This document shows positions 35,003 through 45,266 of a stretch of DNA of 64,000 nt, in pieces. The notes under the pieces are model-generated. The model was not told the DNA's origin, made no database searches, and worked only from the letters and a program-made list of their open reading frames with translations. Source of the DNA: CBDCVO01 sp965223085 (GTDB taxonomy: Bacteria; Pseudomonadota; Gammaproteobacteria; Ga0077536); the NCBI GenBank assembly GCA_965223085.1, contig OZ244981.1:1612001-1676000 (forward strand), given 5' to 3'. The translations under genes were made by a program, and so were the position numbers. The stretch's first letter is position 1. The number at the start of each line of letters is the position of its first letter.

Positions 35003-36170
35003 GCGGGAGTTCTCGCGTCTGAGATACGCAGCCGACTATGAAGGGGGTTTGGCGAGCTACGCGGTCACTACCGAGCGTAGTCGTGGTCGCCGGATCGAAG
35101 AATCGCCGCCGCGTTGGCGTAGCCAATTTCAACGTGACCGCGATCGCATTGTGCATTGTTCCGCGTTTCGACGCTTGGAATACAAAACGCTGGTGTTTGC
35201 GAATCACGAAGGCGATATGTTTCGCACCCGCCTGACGCACAGCCTCGAAGTCGCGCAAATCGCGCGCACCATCGCCCGCGCCTTGGGCGTCAACGAAGAT
35301 CTCACCGAAGCGATTGCGTTAGCTCACGATCTAGGCCACACACCCTTTGGACACGCCGGTCAGCAGGCGCTGGATGCTTGCATGCGGGCTTATGGTGGTT
35401 TTGAGCACAATTTCCATTCCCTGCGCCTCGTCGATCATCTCGAGGAACGCTACCCAAATTTCCGCGGTCTTAATTTAATGTATGAAACCCGCGAAGGAAT
35501 TTTGAAGCACTGTAACAAAGAACGCGCGCACCACGTGGGTGAGTTGGGCGAACGTTTTCGCCTCGGTCAGCAGCCGTCGCTGGAGGCGCAGATCGCGAAT
35601 GTCGCCGACGAAATTGCTTACAATCACCATGATATCGACGATGGTCTCCGCGCTGAGCTATTAACTTTCGATTGCTTGCGCGAGCTACCGCTATTCGCGG
35701 CAACTGAACGCACAATAAAAAGCACTTGGTCCACATTGAGCGTGACAACCCTCCGCCATACCGTAATCCGCGAGATGCTAAATTATTTCGTCTCCGATCT
35801 TGTCGCTGCAACCACGGCACGGCTCGATGAGCTGCAGCTGGCCACGCTCGATGATGTGCGTAGTGGACCGAAGAGCGTGCTGGTCTTCCACGCACAAGCG
35901 CAAGCACAGCATCGCGCTTTGAAGTATCTGTTACATCGCCAGCTTTACGAGCACGAGAAAGTCATTCAGATGGCGGCGCGTTCGCAGTGCATTGTGCGTG
36001 AACTATTCAATGTTTATCACCATGACCCCGCCCTACTGCCGCGAGATCGGCGCGCACGTGAAGCACAAAGTAGCGCAGACAATGCCAGGCAAATTGCGGA
36101 TTACATTGCCGGCATGACAGATCGGTTCGCCCTAGCCGAGTACACTAGAATTTTGGGCCGCGATCCCTAG
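34992..36170 (+). CDS. dgt: Deoxyguanosinetriphosphate triphosphohydrolase-like protein
   Basis: 392 residues. HD-domain metal enzyme that removes triphosphate from dGTP or other dNTPs. HD-motif residues are in RLTHSLEVAQIAR, ALAHDLGHTPFGHAG and IANVADEIAYNHHDIDDG. SRGRRIEE near the N terminus is typical of the second dGTPase-like class. GTG at 34992, overlapping the last codons of aroB, is the best start; the frame extends upstream into aroB and that is discounted. It interrupts the common aroB-damX order. Confidence 0.85.
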   Translation: MRREREFSRLRYAADYEGGLASYAVTTERSRGRRIEESPPRWRSQFQRDRDRIVHCSAFRRLEYKTLVFANHEGDMFRTRLTHSLEVAQIARTIARALGVNEDLTEAIALAHDLGHTPFGHAGQQALDACMRAYGGFEHNFHSLRLVDHLEERYPNFRGLNLMYETREGILKHCNKERAHHVGELGERFRLGQQPSLEAQIANVADEIAYNHHDIDDGLRAELLTFDCLRELPLFAATERTIKSTWSTLSVTTLRHTVIREMLNYFVSDLVAATTARLDELQLATLDDVRSGPKSVLVFHAQAQAQHRALKYLLHRQLYEHEKVIQMAARSQCIVRELFNVYHHDPALLPRDRRAREAQSSADNARQIADYIAGMTDRFALAEYTRILGRDP

Positions 36171-36209
36171 CTGTGCGGGCGCGGCGATGCCAGGCGGGTT
36201 ACCCGAAGT

Positions 36210-37808
36210 ATGAAAAACCCAGCGGTTGAAGAGCTTAGAGAGGCGAGCAATGTTGCGGTTGACGCGCGCGACCGGCAGCCAAGCTTGGTTACGCGTGCTT
36301 TACAACAACGATTTGATTTAGTGGAGCACTTGTTGTGTCACAGCCGCCAAGCCTGCATCGTCACAGGTCCTACGGGGATCGGTAAGAGCTGGTTTATCGA
36401 TACGCTAAAACAGCGCCTCGACGACACCTGGAAGGTTGCCTACGCTGATGGTGGACCAACGGTCAACGCGCGCCAACTATTGCGACTATTAGCCGATGCC
36501 CTCGAGCTCACGCCAGATGAGGCCATCGATGATGATTCACTGTGGCAGGCGGTGCAGCAGCAGGCTGCACAACTGGCCGTTAATGACGCCCGCATCGTAC
36601 TCATAATCGATGATTGCGCAGAGTTACCTGTCGACGCCCTGCATTTACTATCAAAATTGTTGAGCGCCGCGCCGGAGACGCCGTTACGAGTCTTGCTCAG
36701 TGCAACGGACGCCGAGCAGCGCTTTGTTGACGCGATGCAAAAAGATCTGGGCGCGTTGGCTTCGCCGCATGTCATTCCGCTGCCCCGCTTTACCGTCGCC
36801 GACACCGGCGAATTGCTCGCGGCGCTTGCGCAGGCCGCCGGAAGTGCGCGCCGGCGGCTGTGGCCCGCGAAAATGGTGGCCAAAATTCACGCCCAAGCTG
36901 GCGGTATACCTGAGACGATATTGACCCTTGGTCGGCAACATTTAATGGGTACGTCATTTGGTGCACCGGTGCTGTCACCGCTATGGCTGGTATCCGTGTC
37001 GCTGGTACTACTAGCGGTCGTAGCGTGGTCATGGTCGCGACGTCCTTCACCTCCGCCACCCGAATCGCGCGAACCGGTGGTCGAGTTACAGCACCGCGCG
37101 GCGCCGAGCGCATCGCCAGGCAACATCCGGCCGCCTGCCCCCGCACCTGAAGCACCACCGCTGCCCTCTGAACCGAGTGCAGATGAGTCTCTCATTACGA
37201 TTCCGGTGAGCTTACCGCCAGCGGCAGCAACCTCGCCCGCGCGCTCCCATGGCGTGCTCTCAGAGGAGCTTGAGGAACCACTGGCCTCGCGGTCGCCAGT
37301 CGAGCCGCCGGTACTGAGCATGCCGAGCCCGTCTCGCGACGAGCCGCCGGACTCGGCCGCGACACCGGACGCAGAACCGACGCTAGTCACAGTGCCACCG
37401 CCCCCAGCAGAGGCCGATGCTACCCCCGCTGCACTACCCCCCACGGCACCACCCGCAACGCCGCCGCCCGACCCGCATGTTGCGTCGCAAGACGACGCTT
37501 TGGAAGCGCACACCGACACCGTGCGGGCAGCTTATTCACTGGCCTGGTTGCGTCGTCAAGCGGCAGGTGGTTTTTATTTGCAACTGTTAGGCGTACGCGA
37601 TCAACGCGCTGCGCGCGCGTTTATCGCCCGCCACGGTATTGGCGATCGGAGCGCGGTCGCGACCAAGGAAATCGACGGTCGCCCGATGTATGTCGTGGTC
37701 TACGGCTATTTCCCGTCAAAGCAGGCCGCGCAAGCGGCAATCGCGGAATTGCCGCGCGGCTTACGGAAGTTGAAGCCGTGGGTGCGCCCCCTGCGGGCTT
37801 TGCCGTAG
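36210..37808 (+). CDS. damX: DamX-like AAA/SPOR cell-division protein
   Basis: 532 residues. The N-terminal AAA ATPase-like domain has Walker A VTGPTGIGKSW and Walker B VLIIDDCAEL. One membrane helix (about 260-276, LWLVSVSLVLLAVVAWSW) leads to a periplasmic linker of about 170 residues very rich in Pro, Ala, Ser and Glu, and a C-terminal SPOR domain (GGFYLQLLGVRDQRAARAFI ... MYVVVYGYFPSKQAAQAAI) that targets septal peptidoglycan. Position between aroB and gltB is typical for damX. The Pro-rich linker is unusually long. Confidence 0.85.
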   Translation: MKNPAVEELREASNVAVDARDRQPSLVTRALQQRFDLVEHLLCHSRQACIVTGPTGIGKSWFIDTLKQRLDDTWKVAYADGGPTVNARQLLRLLADALELTPDEAIDDDSLWQAVQQQAAQLAVNDARIVLIIDDCAELPVDALHLLSKLLSAAPETPLRVLLSATDAEQRFVDAMQKDLGALASPHVIPLPRFTVADTGELLAALAQAAGSARRRLWPAKMVAKIHAQAGGIPETILTLGRQHLMGTSFGAPVLSPLWLVSVSLVLLAVVAWSWSRRPSPPPPESREPVVELQHRAAPSASPGNIRPPAPAPEAPPLPSEPSADESLITIPVSLPPAAATSPARSHGVLSEELEEPLASRSPVEPPVLSMPSPSRDEPPDSAATPDAEPTLVTVPPPPAEADATPAALPPTAPPATPPPDPHVASQDDALEAHTDTVRAAYSLAWLRRQAAGGFYLQLLGVRDQRAARAFIARHGIGDRSAVATKEIDGRPMYVVVYGYFPSKQAAQAAIAELPRGLRKLKPWVRPLRALP

Positions 37809-38114
37809 CTGCGGCGAGACGCCGATCACGCCAGATTGTTCTCAGGATCCGTCGCACGGTCGGGCGTCCGCGGCCGGAGATTCTGCGCGTCTTGGCGCGA
37901 CACCGACGGTGACGGTATAATCGCCGGTCCTTTTGCCCGCTTCGGGCAGATTTCCTGCAGCTGGTGGTCGGCGACTTGTTTCGCGCGGACACCGCTGCGG
38001 GGCAAGGTTGCGCACGCCGCGTGGAGGGGACAGGGGCGCGCGCGGACGTGGCTTAAGACGGCGTTTTGTTGGTGCCGGCGCGGTTTCCGGCGGCGCGAGA
38101 AACGGTAACGATCC
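37809..38114 (+). other. Leader region of gltB
   Basis: 306 bases without a gene. A promoter lies at 37892-37921, so the transcript has a leader of about 185 bases, G+C-rich, with a small hairpin GCCCG-CTT-CGGGC (37937-37949) followed by AGATTT. No known riboswitch recognised. Confidence 0.45.
37892..37921 (+). promoter_or_regulatory. Promoter of gltBD
   Basis: TTGGCG (37892-37897), 18-base spacer, perfect TATAAT (37916-37921). Confidence 0.7.
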
Positions 38115-41100
38115 ATGAGCAAATTACGACCTCGCGACTTATCGCAACCACGGGAGTGCAGGGGGCTCTACGAACCCGCTTGCGAGCATGACGCTTGCGG
38201 CGTCGGTTTTGTCGTGGATATGCACGGCCGCAAATCACATGCACTCGTCGAGCAAGCACTTACTATCCTGGAAAACATTGAACATAGGGGTGCTACGGGG
38301 GCAGAGCCGAATACCGGTGACGGCGCCGGAGTGCTTATTCAAATGCCTGATCGCTTCCTGCGAGCGCAGTGTCAGACGCTGGGATTTGAGTTACCCGCCG
38401 TGCACCACTATGGCGCCGGTCTGGTCTATTTGCCGCGTGACGCAGCAGCGGCACAGCGTTGTGAGGCGCTGCTCACGGAGATCGTCACCGCGGAAGGCCA
38501 AAGCTTGCTCGGTTGGCGAATGCTGCCTTACGACGATGCATCGCTCGGACCGACAGCGCGCGCGGCGGAACCATGCTTAAAACAGGTCTTCATCGGTCGT
38601 AGTGCGGAAATCACTTCTGAGCTTGCGTTCGAACGCAAGCTCTATGTGATCCGCAAGCGCGTTGAACACGCCATCTGGGGTTTGGATTTAGCCGCTGCCG
38701 CTGAGTTCTATATTCCCAGCCTGTCGCACCGCACGCTGATCTATAAGGGCATGCTGACGGCAGGCCAAGTGCCGCTGCTGTTTCCGGACTTGAAAGATCC
38801 GGCGCTGGAGAGCGCGCTAGCACTCGTTCATCAACGTTTTTCGACCAACACGTTTCCTTCTTGGCCGTTGGCGCAGCCGTTTCGATATATCGCCCACAAT
38901 GGCGAGATCAATACCTTGCGAGGCAACGCAAACTGGATGCGCGCACGGGAAGCCTTGTGCCAGTCAGTTGAACTCGGTGAGGATCTCGCCAAGCTTTATC
39001 CGATCGTGATCGAGGGCAGTTCTGACTCGGCGAGTTTCGATCAAGTTTTGGAATTCTTGCACATGGCGGGGCGGCCATTGCCGCTGGCGGTGTTGATGAT
39101 GATCCCCGAAGCTTGGAGCGGCCACGAGGCAATGGGGGAGGATCGCAAAGCCTTCTACGAATATTACGGCTGTTTGATGGAACCTTGGGATGGACCCGCA
39201 TCGATCGCATTCACGGATGGTGAAATTATCGGGGCAGTGCTAGACCGCAATGGCCTGCGCCCGTCGCGTTACTACGTCACCGAGGACGGTTTGGTGGTTA
39301 TGGCCTCGGAGGTGGGGGTGCTCGATTTGCCGCCAGAGCGCATCACGCTCAAAGAGCGCCTGCATCCAGGCCGGATCTTTTTAGTTGATACTAAACAGGG
39401 CCGCATTATCGATGATGCGGAGCTGAAACAACAGTACATCGACGAATTACCGTATGCCCAGTGGTTGCGTGAACAGCAACTGGAGCTCTCCCATCTTCCG
39501 GAGCCATTGCATACTCATAAGGTTGACCACGACACCGTCTTGCAACGCCAACAGGCGTTCGGGTATACCCATGAAGATTTACGCATCTTGATGATGCCGA
39601 TGGCCGTCGCGGGCGCGGAAGCGATCGGATCGATGGGGACCGATGCCGCCTTAGCCGTGTTGTCGAATCGGCCACGACTGTTATATGACTATTTCAAGCA
39701 GCTCTTTGCGCAAGTCACGAATCCGCCTCTAGATGGCATTCGCGAGGAGCTCGTGACGCAATTGTGCACACCTATCGGGCCTGAAAGTAACTTATTGGTG
39801 CCCAGCGCGGCGAGTTGCAGACGTTTGAAACTTGTCACACCGGTTCTCAACAACGACGACCTGGCGCGGATTCGATACCTCGACAAACGCGGTCTACGCG
39901 CGACGACACAAGCGGCTGCCTATGTCCTTCAGAGCGGTGAGAGCGGCTTGGCTCGCGCCTTGGATGATTTATGCGCTAGCGTGGATGAGGCGATCGAGGC
40001 GGGTTACGCGTTTGTGATCCTATCCGATCGCGATCTCGATGCAGACACAGCCGCCATCCCGGCCTTGCTCGCGACCGCAGGGGTGCACCACCATCTGGTG
40101 CGCAACGGTAAACGCATGCGTATCGGCCTGATAGTGGAATCGGGAGAGCCGCGCGAGGTACATCATTTTGCGACCCTGCTGGGTTACGGGGCGGATGCGA
40201 TCAATCCTTATCTCGCGTTTGAATCTTTGCACGACTTAATTCAACGAGACGTGCTCAAAGCGGGCGACGTCAGTGGCCAAAAAGCTGAAGAATCCGTGCA
40301 TGACGCGGCAGTCCGTAATTACATCAAGGCGGTCAATAAAGGGCTCATTAAAGTGATGTCTAAAATGGGCATCTCCAGCGTGCAATCATATCGTGGGGCG
40401 CAGATTTTTGAAGCAGTGGGTCTCAACAACGAATTTGTGCAGCGCTATTTCACGTGGACCGCAGCCCGCATCGAGGGTATTGGCTTAAAGGAAGTGCATC
40501 TCGAAGTAGCGCGGCGGCACCGCGACGCCTATCCGTTGCGCGCAGCGATCGCACCTGAGTTGCGTTGGGGTGGTGAATATCAATGGCGCCGCGACGGGGA
40601 ATATCATTTGTTCAATCCCGACACGGTCTACAAGTTGCAACACGCGACCCGCTCTGGCCAGTATGAGATTTTCAAAGAATATACCTCTCTCGTGGACGAT
40701 CAAAGCGAACAACTCGCGACGCTGCGCGGGTTGATGCGTTTGGAATCCTCGCGGCCATCGATACCGATCGAAGAAGTGGAACCTAGCGAGGCGATCCTGG
40801 CGCGTTTTCATACCGGTGCGATGTCCTACGGCTCGATCAGTCAAGAAGCGCACGAAACGCTAGCCATTGCATTAAATCGACTCGGTGGTCGTTCGAATAC
40901 CGGCGAGGGCGGTGAGGATCCCGCTCGTTTCGTCCCTGATGAAAATGGTGACTCGCGGCGCAGCGCGATCAAGCAAGTGGCCTCGGGGCGTTTTGGGGTC
41001 ACGAGTGAATATCTCGCCAACGCCGATGACATCCAGATCAAAATGGCGCAGGGGGCGAAGCCCGGCGAAGGCGGCCAATTACCCGGTCATAAAGTCTACC

Positions 41101-42728
41101 CTTGGATTGCCAAAGTGCGGCATTCAACCCCCGGAGTCGGGTTGATATCACCGCCGCCACACCACGATATTTATTCGATCGAAGACCTTGCGCAACTCAT
41201 TCACGATCTGAAAAACGCCAATCCAAATGCGCGGATTCACGTCAAGCTCGTCGCCGAAGTCGGCGTGGGCACGGTGGCCGCGGGCGTCTCGAAAGCGAAG
41301 TCGGACGTCGTGCTGATTTCAGGCTACGACGGCGGTACGGGCGCCTCGCCGGTTACGTCGCTGAAGCACGCCGGCGTCCCATGGGAATTAGGTTTGGCGG
41401 AAACCCATCAAGTGTTGGTTGAGAACCGTTTGCGTGATCGCATCGTCGTGCAAGTCGACGGGCAAATGAAAACGGGCCGGGATGTCGTTATCGCGGCCCT
41501 GCTAGGTGCGGAGGAATACGGCTTTTCAACAGCACCGCTCGTCGTGATGGGTTGCGTGATGATGCGCGTTTGCCATCTCAACACGTGCCCCGTGGGTATC
41601 GCAACCCAAAATCCCACGCTACGCAAACGATTTACCGGGACGCCAGAATTCGTCGAGAATTTTTTCCGTTTCCTCGCGCAAGAAATTCGTGAATACATGG
41701 CGGCGCTGGGTTTTCGCACCATGGCGGAAATGATCGGCCAGAGCCGCTGCTTGAAAGTAGAACAAGCAGTTGATCATTGGAAAGCTCACGGGCTAGATCT
41801 TGGTCAGATCCTCTATCAACCAGAAACGGCGGCAGACGTCGCGGTGCATTGCGTCAACGAACAAGACCATGGTTTGCATAAATCTTTAGACCGCACGGTG
41901 ATCGTGCCGCGCTGCAGGGAAGCCCTGGAGCACAAAACCCCAGTTGTGCTGGATCTCCCGATCCGCAATGTCAATCGAACTGTGGGCACCCTGCTCGGTT
42001 ACGAATTGACGCGCCGCCACGGCGGCGCAGGCTTGCCGGACGATACGATAAAACTCAACTTTCGCGGTTCCGCAGGCCAGAGTTTTGGCGCTTTCGTACC
42101 GGGTGGCATTTCAATGTCGCTCGAAGGTGACGCCAACGACTATATCGGCAAAGGGCTTTCCGGTGGTCGCCTCGCGGTGTTTCCACCTCGCAATGCGCAA
42201 TTCGTCGCCGAAGAGAACATCTTGATCGGCAACGTTGCACTTTATGGCGCGACTTCGGGCGAAGCGTTTTTCCGTGGTGTGGCCGGCGAGCGTTTTTGCG
42301 TGCGCAATAGCGGCGCACACGCGGTCGTCGAGGGTGTCGGCGATCACGGTTGCGAATATATGACCGGCGGTAGAGTCGTGATCATCGGATCAACCGGACG
42401 CAATTTTGCGGCTGGTATGTCGGGCGGGATCGCCTACGTTTACGATCCTCACGGCGTGTTTCCAGCGGCGTGCAATCAAGAATTCGTAGACTTAGAACGT
42501 ATAGACAGTGGGGACGACGAAGCTTTAGTGCAAGCGCTATTGAGCAAACATACGCGTTACACCGCGAGCCCAGTCGCGCAGGCGATCTTGGATGATTGGC
42601 CCCGCAGTCACCGCAAGTTCGTAAGAGTCATGCCGCGTGATTATAAACAAGTCATCACAGCGATCGCGCAAGCGCGCGCACGCGGTTTACCGGAGAACGA
42701 CCTTATTATGGAGGTCGCGCATGGCTAA
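38115..42728 (+). CDS. gltB: Glutamate synthase [NADPH] large subunit
   Basis: 1537 residues. It transfers the amide of glutamine to 2-oxoglutarate. The N-terminal Ntn-type glutaminase has its Cys in ACGVGFV; a central domain, the FMN-binding synthase barrel (GAMSYGSISQEAHETLA, KPGEGGQLPGHKV, GYDGGTGASPV) and the 3Fe-4S cluster Cys of CHLNTCPVG follow, with the C-terminal GXGXG-type helix (GGRVVIIGSTGRNFAAGM). Full length for the family. It overlaps gltD by 8 bases. Confidence 0.97.
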   Translation: MSKLRPRDLSQPRECRGLYEPACEHDACGVGFVVDMHGRKSHALVEQALTILENIEHRGATGAEPNTGDGAGVLIQMPDRFLRAQCQTLGFELPAVHHYGAGLVYLPRDAAAAQRCEALLTEIVTAEGQSLLGWRMLPYDDASLGPTARAAEPCLKQVFIGRSAEITSELAFERKLYVIRKRVEHAIWGLDLAAAAEFYIPSLSHRTLIYKGMLTAGQVPLLFPDLKDPALESALALVHQRFSTNTFPSWPLAQPFRYIAHNGEINTLRGNANWMRAREALCQSVELGEDLAKLYPIVIEGSSDSASFDQVLEFLHMAGRPLPLAVLMMIPEAWSGHEAMGEDRKAFYEYYGCLMEPWDGPASIAFTDGEIIGAVLDRNGLRPSRYYVTEDGLVVMASEVGVLDLPPERITLKERLHPGRIFLVDTKQGRIIDDAELKQQYIDELPYAQWLREQQLELSHLPEPLHTHKVDHDTVLQRQQAFGYTHEDLRILMMPMAVAGAEAIGSMGTDAALAVLSNRPRLLYDYFKQLFAQVTNPPLDGIREELVTQLCTPIGPESNLLVPSAASCRRLKLVTPVLNNDDLARIRYLDKRGLRATTQAAAYVLQSGESGLARALDDLCASVDEAIEAGYAFVILSDRDLDADTAAIPALLATAGVHHHLVRNGKRMRIGLIVESGEPREVHHFATLLGYGADAINPYLAFESLHDLIQRDVLKAGDVSGQKAEESVHDAAVRNYIKAVNKGLIKVMSKMGISSVQSYRGAQIFEAVGLNNEFVQRYFTWTAARIEGIGLKEVHLEVARRHRDAYPLRAAIAPELRWGGEYQWRRDGEYHLFNPDTVYKLQHATRSGQYEIFKEYTSLVDDQSEQLATLRGLMRLESSRPSIPIEEVEPSEAILARFHTGAMSYGSISQEAHETLAIALNRLGGRSNTGEGGEDPARFVPDENGDSRRSAIKQVASGRFGVTSEYLANADDIQIKMAQGAKPGEGGQLPGHKVYPWIAKVRHSTPGVGLISPPPHHDIYSIEDLAQLIHDLKNANPNARIHVKLVAEVGVGTVAAGVSKAKSDVVLISGYDGGTGASPVTSLKHAGVPWELGLAETHQVLVENRLRDRIVVQVDGQMKTGRDVVIAALLGAEEYGFSTAPLVVMGCVMMRVCHLNTCPVGIATQNPTLRKRFTGTPEFVENFFRFLAQEIREYMAALGFRTMAEMIGQSRCLKVEQAVDHWKAHGLDLGQILYQPETAADVAVHCVNEQDHGLHKSLDRTVIVPRCREALEHKTPVVLDLPIRNVNRTVGTLLGYELTRRHGGAGLPDDTIKLNFRGSAGQSFGAFVPGGISMSLEGDANDYIGKGLSGGRLAVFPPRNAQFVAEENILIGNVALYGATSGEAFFRGVAGERFCVRNSGAHAVVEGVGDHGCEYMTGGRVVIIGSTGRNFAAGMSGGIAYVYDPHGVFPAACNQEFVDLERIDSGDDEALVQALLSKHTRYTASPVAQAILDDWPRSHRKFVRVMPRDYKQVITAIAQARARGLPENDLIMEVAHG

Positions 42729-44166
42729 AATAACGGGGTTTTTGGAGTACGAACGCGCGCTCCAACCCTATCGCCCGGTACCGGAGCGACGACGCGATTG
42801 GCACCAAGTCATGCGCGCCTGGGCCCCCGAGGTATTGAATCAACAAGCCGCGCGTTGCATGGATTGCGGGATCCCTTTTTGTCATCAAGGGTGCCCGCTC
42901 GCCAATTTGATCCCCGATTGGAACGACCTCGTCTATCGGGACCGCTGGCGGGATGCGATCGAGCGTCTCCATGCGACGAACAATTTTCCGGAATTTACTG
43001 GAACGTTGTGTCCGGCTCCGTGCGAAGGTTCTTGCGTACTCGGCATCAACAACGATCCTGTGGCGATTAAAGCAGTCGAGTTGACGATCATCAATCATGC
43101 GTTCGAACAAAATTGGGTTTTGCCCCTGTCCCCGAATACGGAGACCGGTAAGTCGGTCGCGGTAATTGGATCCGGGCCGGCGGGACTAGCCGCCGCACAA
43201 CAGCTGCGGCGCGCCGGTCATAGGGTCACCGTGTTCGAGCGCGCCGATCGCATCGGCGGCTTGCTGCGCTATGGGATCCCCGAATTTAAAATGGAAAAAC
43301 GCGTGCTCGATCGACGCTTGGGGCAAATGCGTGCCGAAGGCGTGGAGTTTCGGTGCAACGCGAACGTAGGCGTCGATATCGAAGTGGCGACACTCCGCCG
43401 GGACTACGATGCGCTCGTGCTAGCCGGTGGCTCTACGGTACCGCGAGACTTAAACGTTCCGGGCCGCGAACTGGAGGGCGTGCATTTTGCGATGGATTTT
43501 CTCACCCAGCAAAATAGGCGCTGCGAAGGCGACTATATTGCTACGGATGAGTCGATCACGGCAAAAGATCGGCATGTGGTAGTTATCGGAGGTGGCGATA
43601 CCGGAGCCGACTGCATCGGTACGTCACACCGGCAAGGCGCCCGTGCGGTGACTTCATTAGAGATCATGGAGCGCCCGCCGGCACAGCGCAGCGACGATAA
43701 TCCGTGGCCAGAGTGGCCGCAAATTTTTAGAGTTGCCTCTGCCCACCAAGAAGGCGGTGAACGACTATATTCCGTATCAACCAAGCGTTTTCTCGGCGAC
43801 GATATAGGTCGCGTCAAAGCGCTCGAGTTAGTCGACGTCGAAATGACGTTGCGGGACGATCGCCCCAGTTTCGAAGAAATTGCGGGCTCGGAGCGGGAAA
43901 TACCGTGTGATGTCGCGTTTCTCGCCATGGGATTTATCGGCCCCCAAAAGGACGGTTTGTTGGCCGAGCTCGGTGTGGAATTAAGCGAGCGCGGTAACGT
44001 CAAACGCGATCAAAACTGGATGACTTCCGTGCCCGGGGTATTCACTGCGGGTGATATGCAACGCGGGCAATCGTTGATTGTCTGGGCGATCGCTGAGGGT
44101 CGGTCTGCAGCCCGCGCGGTCGATCAATTCCTGATGAATAACAGCGACTTGGCGGCGCCGTTGTGA
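42721..44166 (+). CDS. gltD: Glutamate synthase small subunit
   Basis: 481 residues. It takes electrons from NADPH to FAD and two 4Fe-4S clusters and hands them to GltB. Cluster Cys are in RCMDCGIPFCHQGCP and LCPAPCEGSCVLG; the FAD site is VIGSGPAGLAAAQQL and the NADPH site VVIGGGDTGADC. ATG at 42721, with GGAGG 6 bases upstream, lies within the end of gltB; the longer frame from 42637 is rejected. Confidence 0.96.
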   Translation: MAKITGFLEYERALQPYRPVPERRRDWHQVMRAWAPEVLNQQAARCMDCGIPFCHQGCPLANLIPDWNDLVYRDRWRDAIERLHATNNFPEFTGTLCPAPCEGSCVLGINNDPVAIKAVELTIINHAFEQNWVLPLSPNTETGKSVAVIGSGPAGLAAAQQLRRAGHRVTVFERADRIGGLLRYGIPEFKMEKRVLDRRLGQMRAEGVEFRCNANVGVDIEVATLRRDYDALVLAGGSTVPRDLNVPGRELEGVHFAMDFLTQQNRRCEGDYIATDESITAKDRHVVVIGGGDTGADCIGTSHRQGARAVTSLEIMERPPAQRSDDNPWPEWPQIFRVASAHQEGGERLYSVSTKRFLGDDIGRVKALELVDVEMTLRDDRPSFEEIAGSEREIPCDVAFLAMGFIGPQKDGLLAELGVELSERGNVKRDQNWMTSVPGVFTAGDMQRGQSLIVWAIAEGRSAARAVDQFLMNNSDLAAPL

Positions 44167-44188
44167 GAGGTGGCGATGGCATACGCCG

Positions 44189-45253
44189 ATGACGAATTCT
44201 ACTAGCGTTACCACGAACGATCGCTTGCTGCGCGCATTGCGTCACTTACCCGTCGATCGGACGCCGGTTTGGATCATGCGCCAAGCCGGTCGTTATTTAC
44301 CGGAATATCGTGCGACGCGCCGGCGTGCCGGCAATTTTCTTACCCTGTGCAAAACACCCGAGCTTGCCACCGAAGTTACCTTGCAACCACTCGCTCGTTT
44401 CCCCTTGGATGCGGCGATCGTATTCTCCGATATTTTAACCTTGCCCGACGCGATGGGTTTGGGCCTTACGGTTGAAGAAGGCCTTGGTCCGCGATTTGCG
44501 CATCCAGTACGTGACCGCGCGGCAGTGACCGCGCTCGGGCTTCCAGACGCTGAAGATGATCTCGGTTACGTAATGGCGACGATACGAGCGGTGAAAACAG
44601 AACTGCACGGCCGTGTTCCCCTGATCGGTTTTGCTGGCAGTCCGTGGACCGTGGCGACTTATATGGTCGAGGGGAGCAGTGATCGCGACTTCAAACGCGC
44701 TAAACAGCTTCTTTACGGTGAACCGGAAACGCTGCACGCATTGCTGCAAAAGGTGACCACCGCAACGATCGAGTATTTGCGCGCTCAGATTGCCGCTGGC
44801 GTTGACGTGCTGATGGTGTTTGATACTTGGGGAGGGGTGCTGTCGGCATCCGCCTACCGTGAATTCTCGCTCGCTTATATGGCGCAGATTTGCGCCGCGC
44901 TGCGTGCTGCGGTGCCGGTGATTCTGTTTACCAAAGGAGGTGGCTTATGGCTAGAGTCACTGGCAGCGACAGGTTGCCAGGGCTTGGGTTTAGACTGGAG
45001 CGTAGATATTAGTCGTGCGCGTGAGCGCGTCGGCGCGCGCTGCGCGCTGCAAGGCAACTTGGACCCCGCGATATTGCGTGCACCAGCGGCGCGCTTGCGC
45101 GAAGAGGTTAAGGCCCTAGTAACGGCCTACGGGCGCCATCCTGGTCATATTTTCAATCTCGGTCACGGCATCACACCGGATATTTCTCCGGATAACGTCG
45201 CGGTAATGATTGAAACGGTGCACGCTGCGAGCGCGGCGCTGCATGTGAACTAA
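44189..45253 (+). CDS. hemE: Uroporphyrinogen decarboxylase
   Basis: 354 residues, converts uroporphyrinogen III to coproporphyrinogen III in haem synthesis. Signatures: PVWIMRQAGRYLPEYR, VFSDILTLPDAMG, and GFAGSPWTVATYMVEG. It follows gltD by 22 bases, a conserved order, and precedes the DUF368 gene by 13 bases, so all may share a transcript. Confidence 0.96.
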   Translation: MTNSTSVTTNDRLLRALRHLPVDRTPVWIMRQAGRYLPEYRATRRRAGNFLTLCKTPELATEVTLQPLARFPLDAAIVFSDILTLPDAMGLGLTVEEGLGPRFAHPVRDRAAVTALGLPDAEDDLGYVMATIRAVKTELHGRVPLIGFAGSPWTVATYMVEGSSDRDFKRAKQLLYGEPETLHALLQKVTTATIEYLRAQIAAGVDVLMVFDTWGGVLSASAYREFSLAYMAQICAALRAAVPVILFTKGGGLWLESLAATGCQGLGLDWSVDISRARERVGARCALQGNLDPAILRAPAARLREEVKALVTAYGRHPGHIFNLGHGITPDISPDNVAVMIETVHAASAALHVN

Positions 45254-45266
45254 GCGGCCTAGAGCG

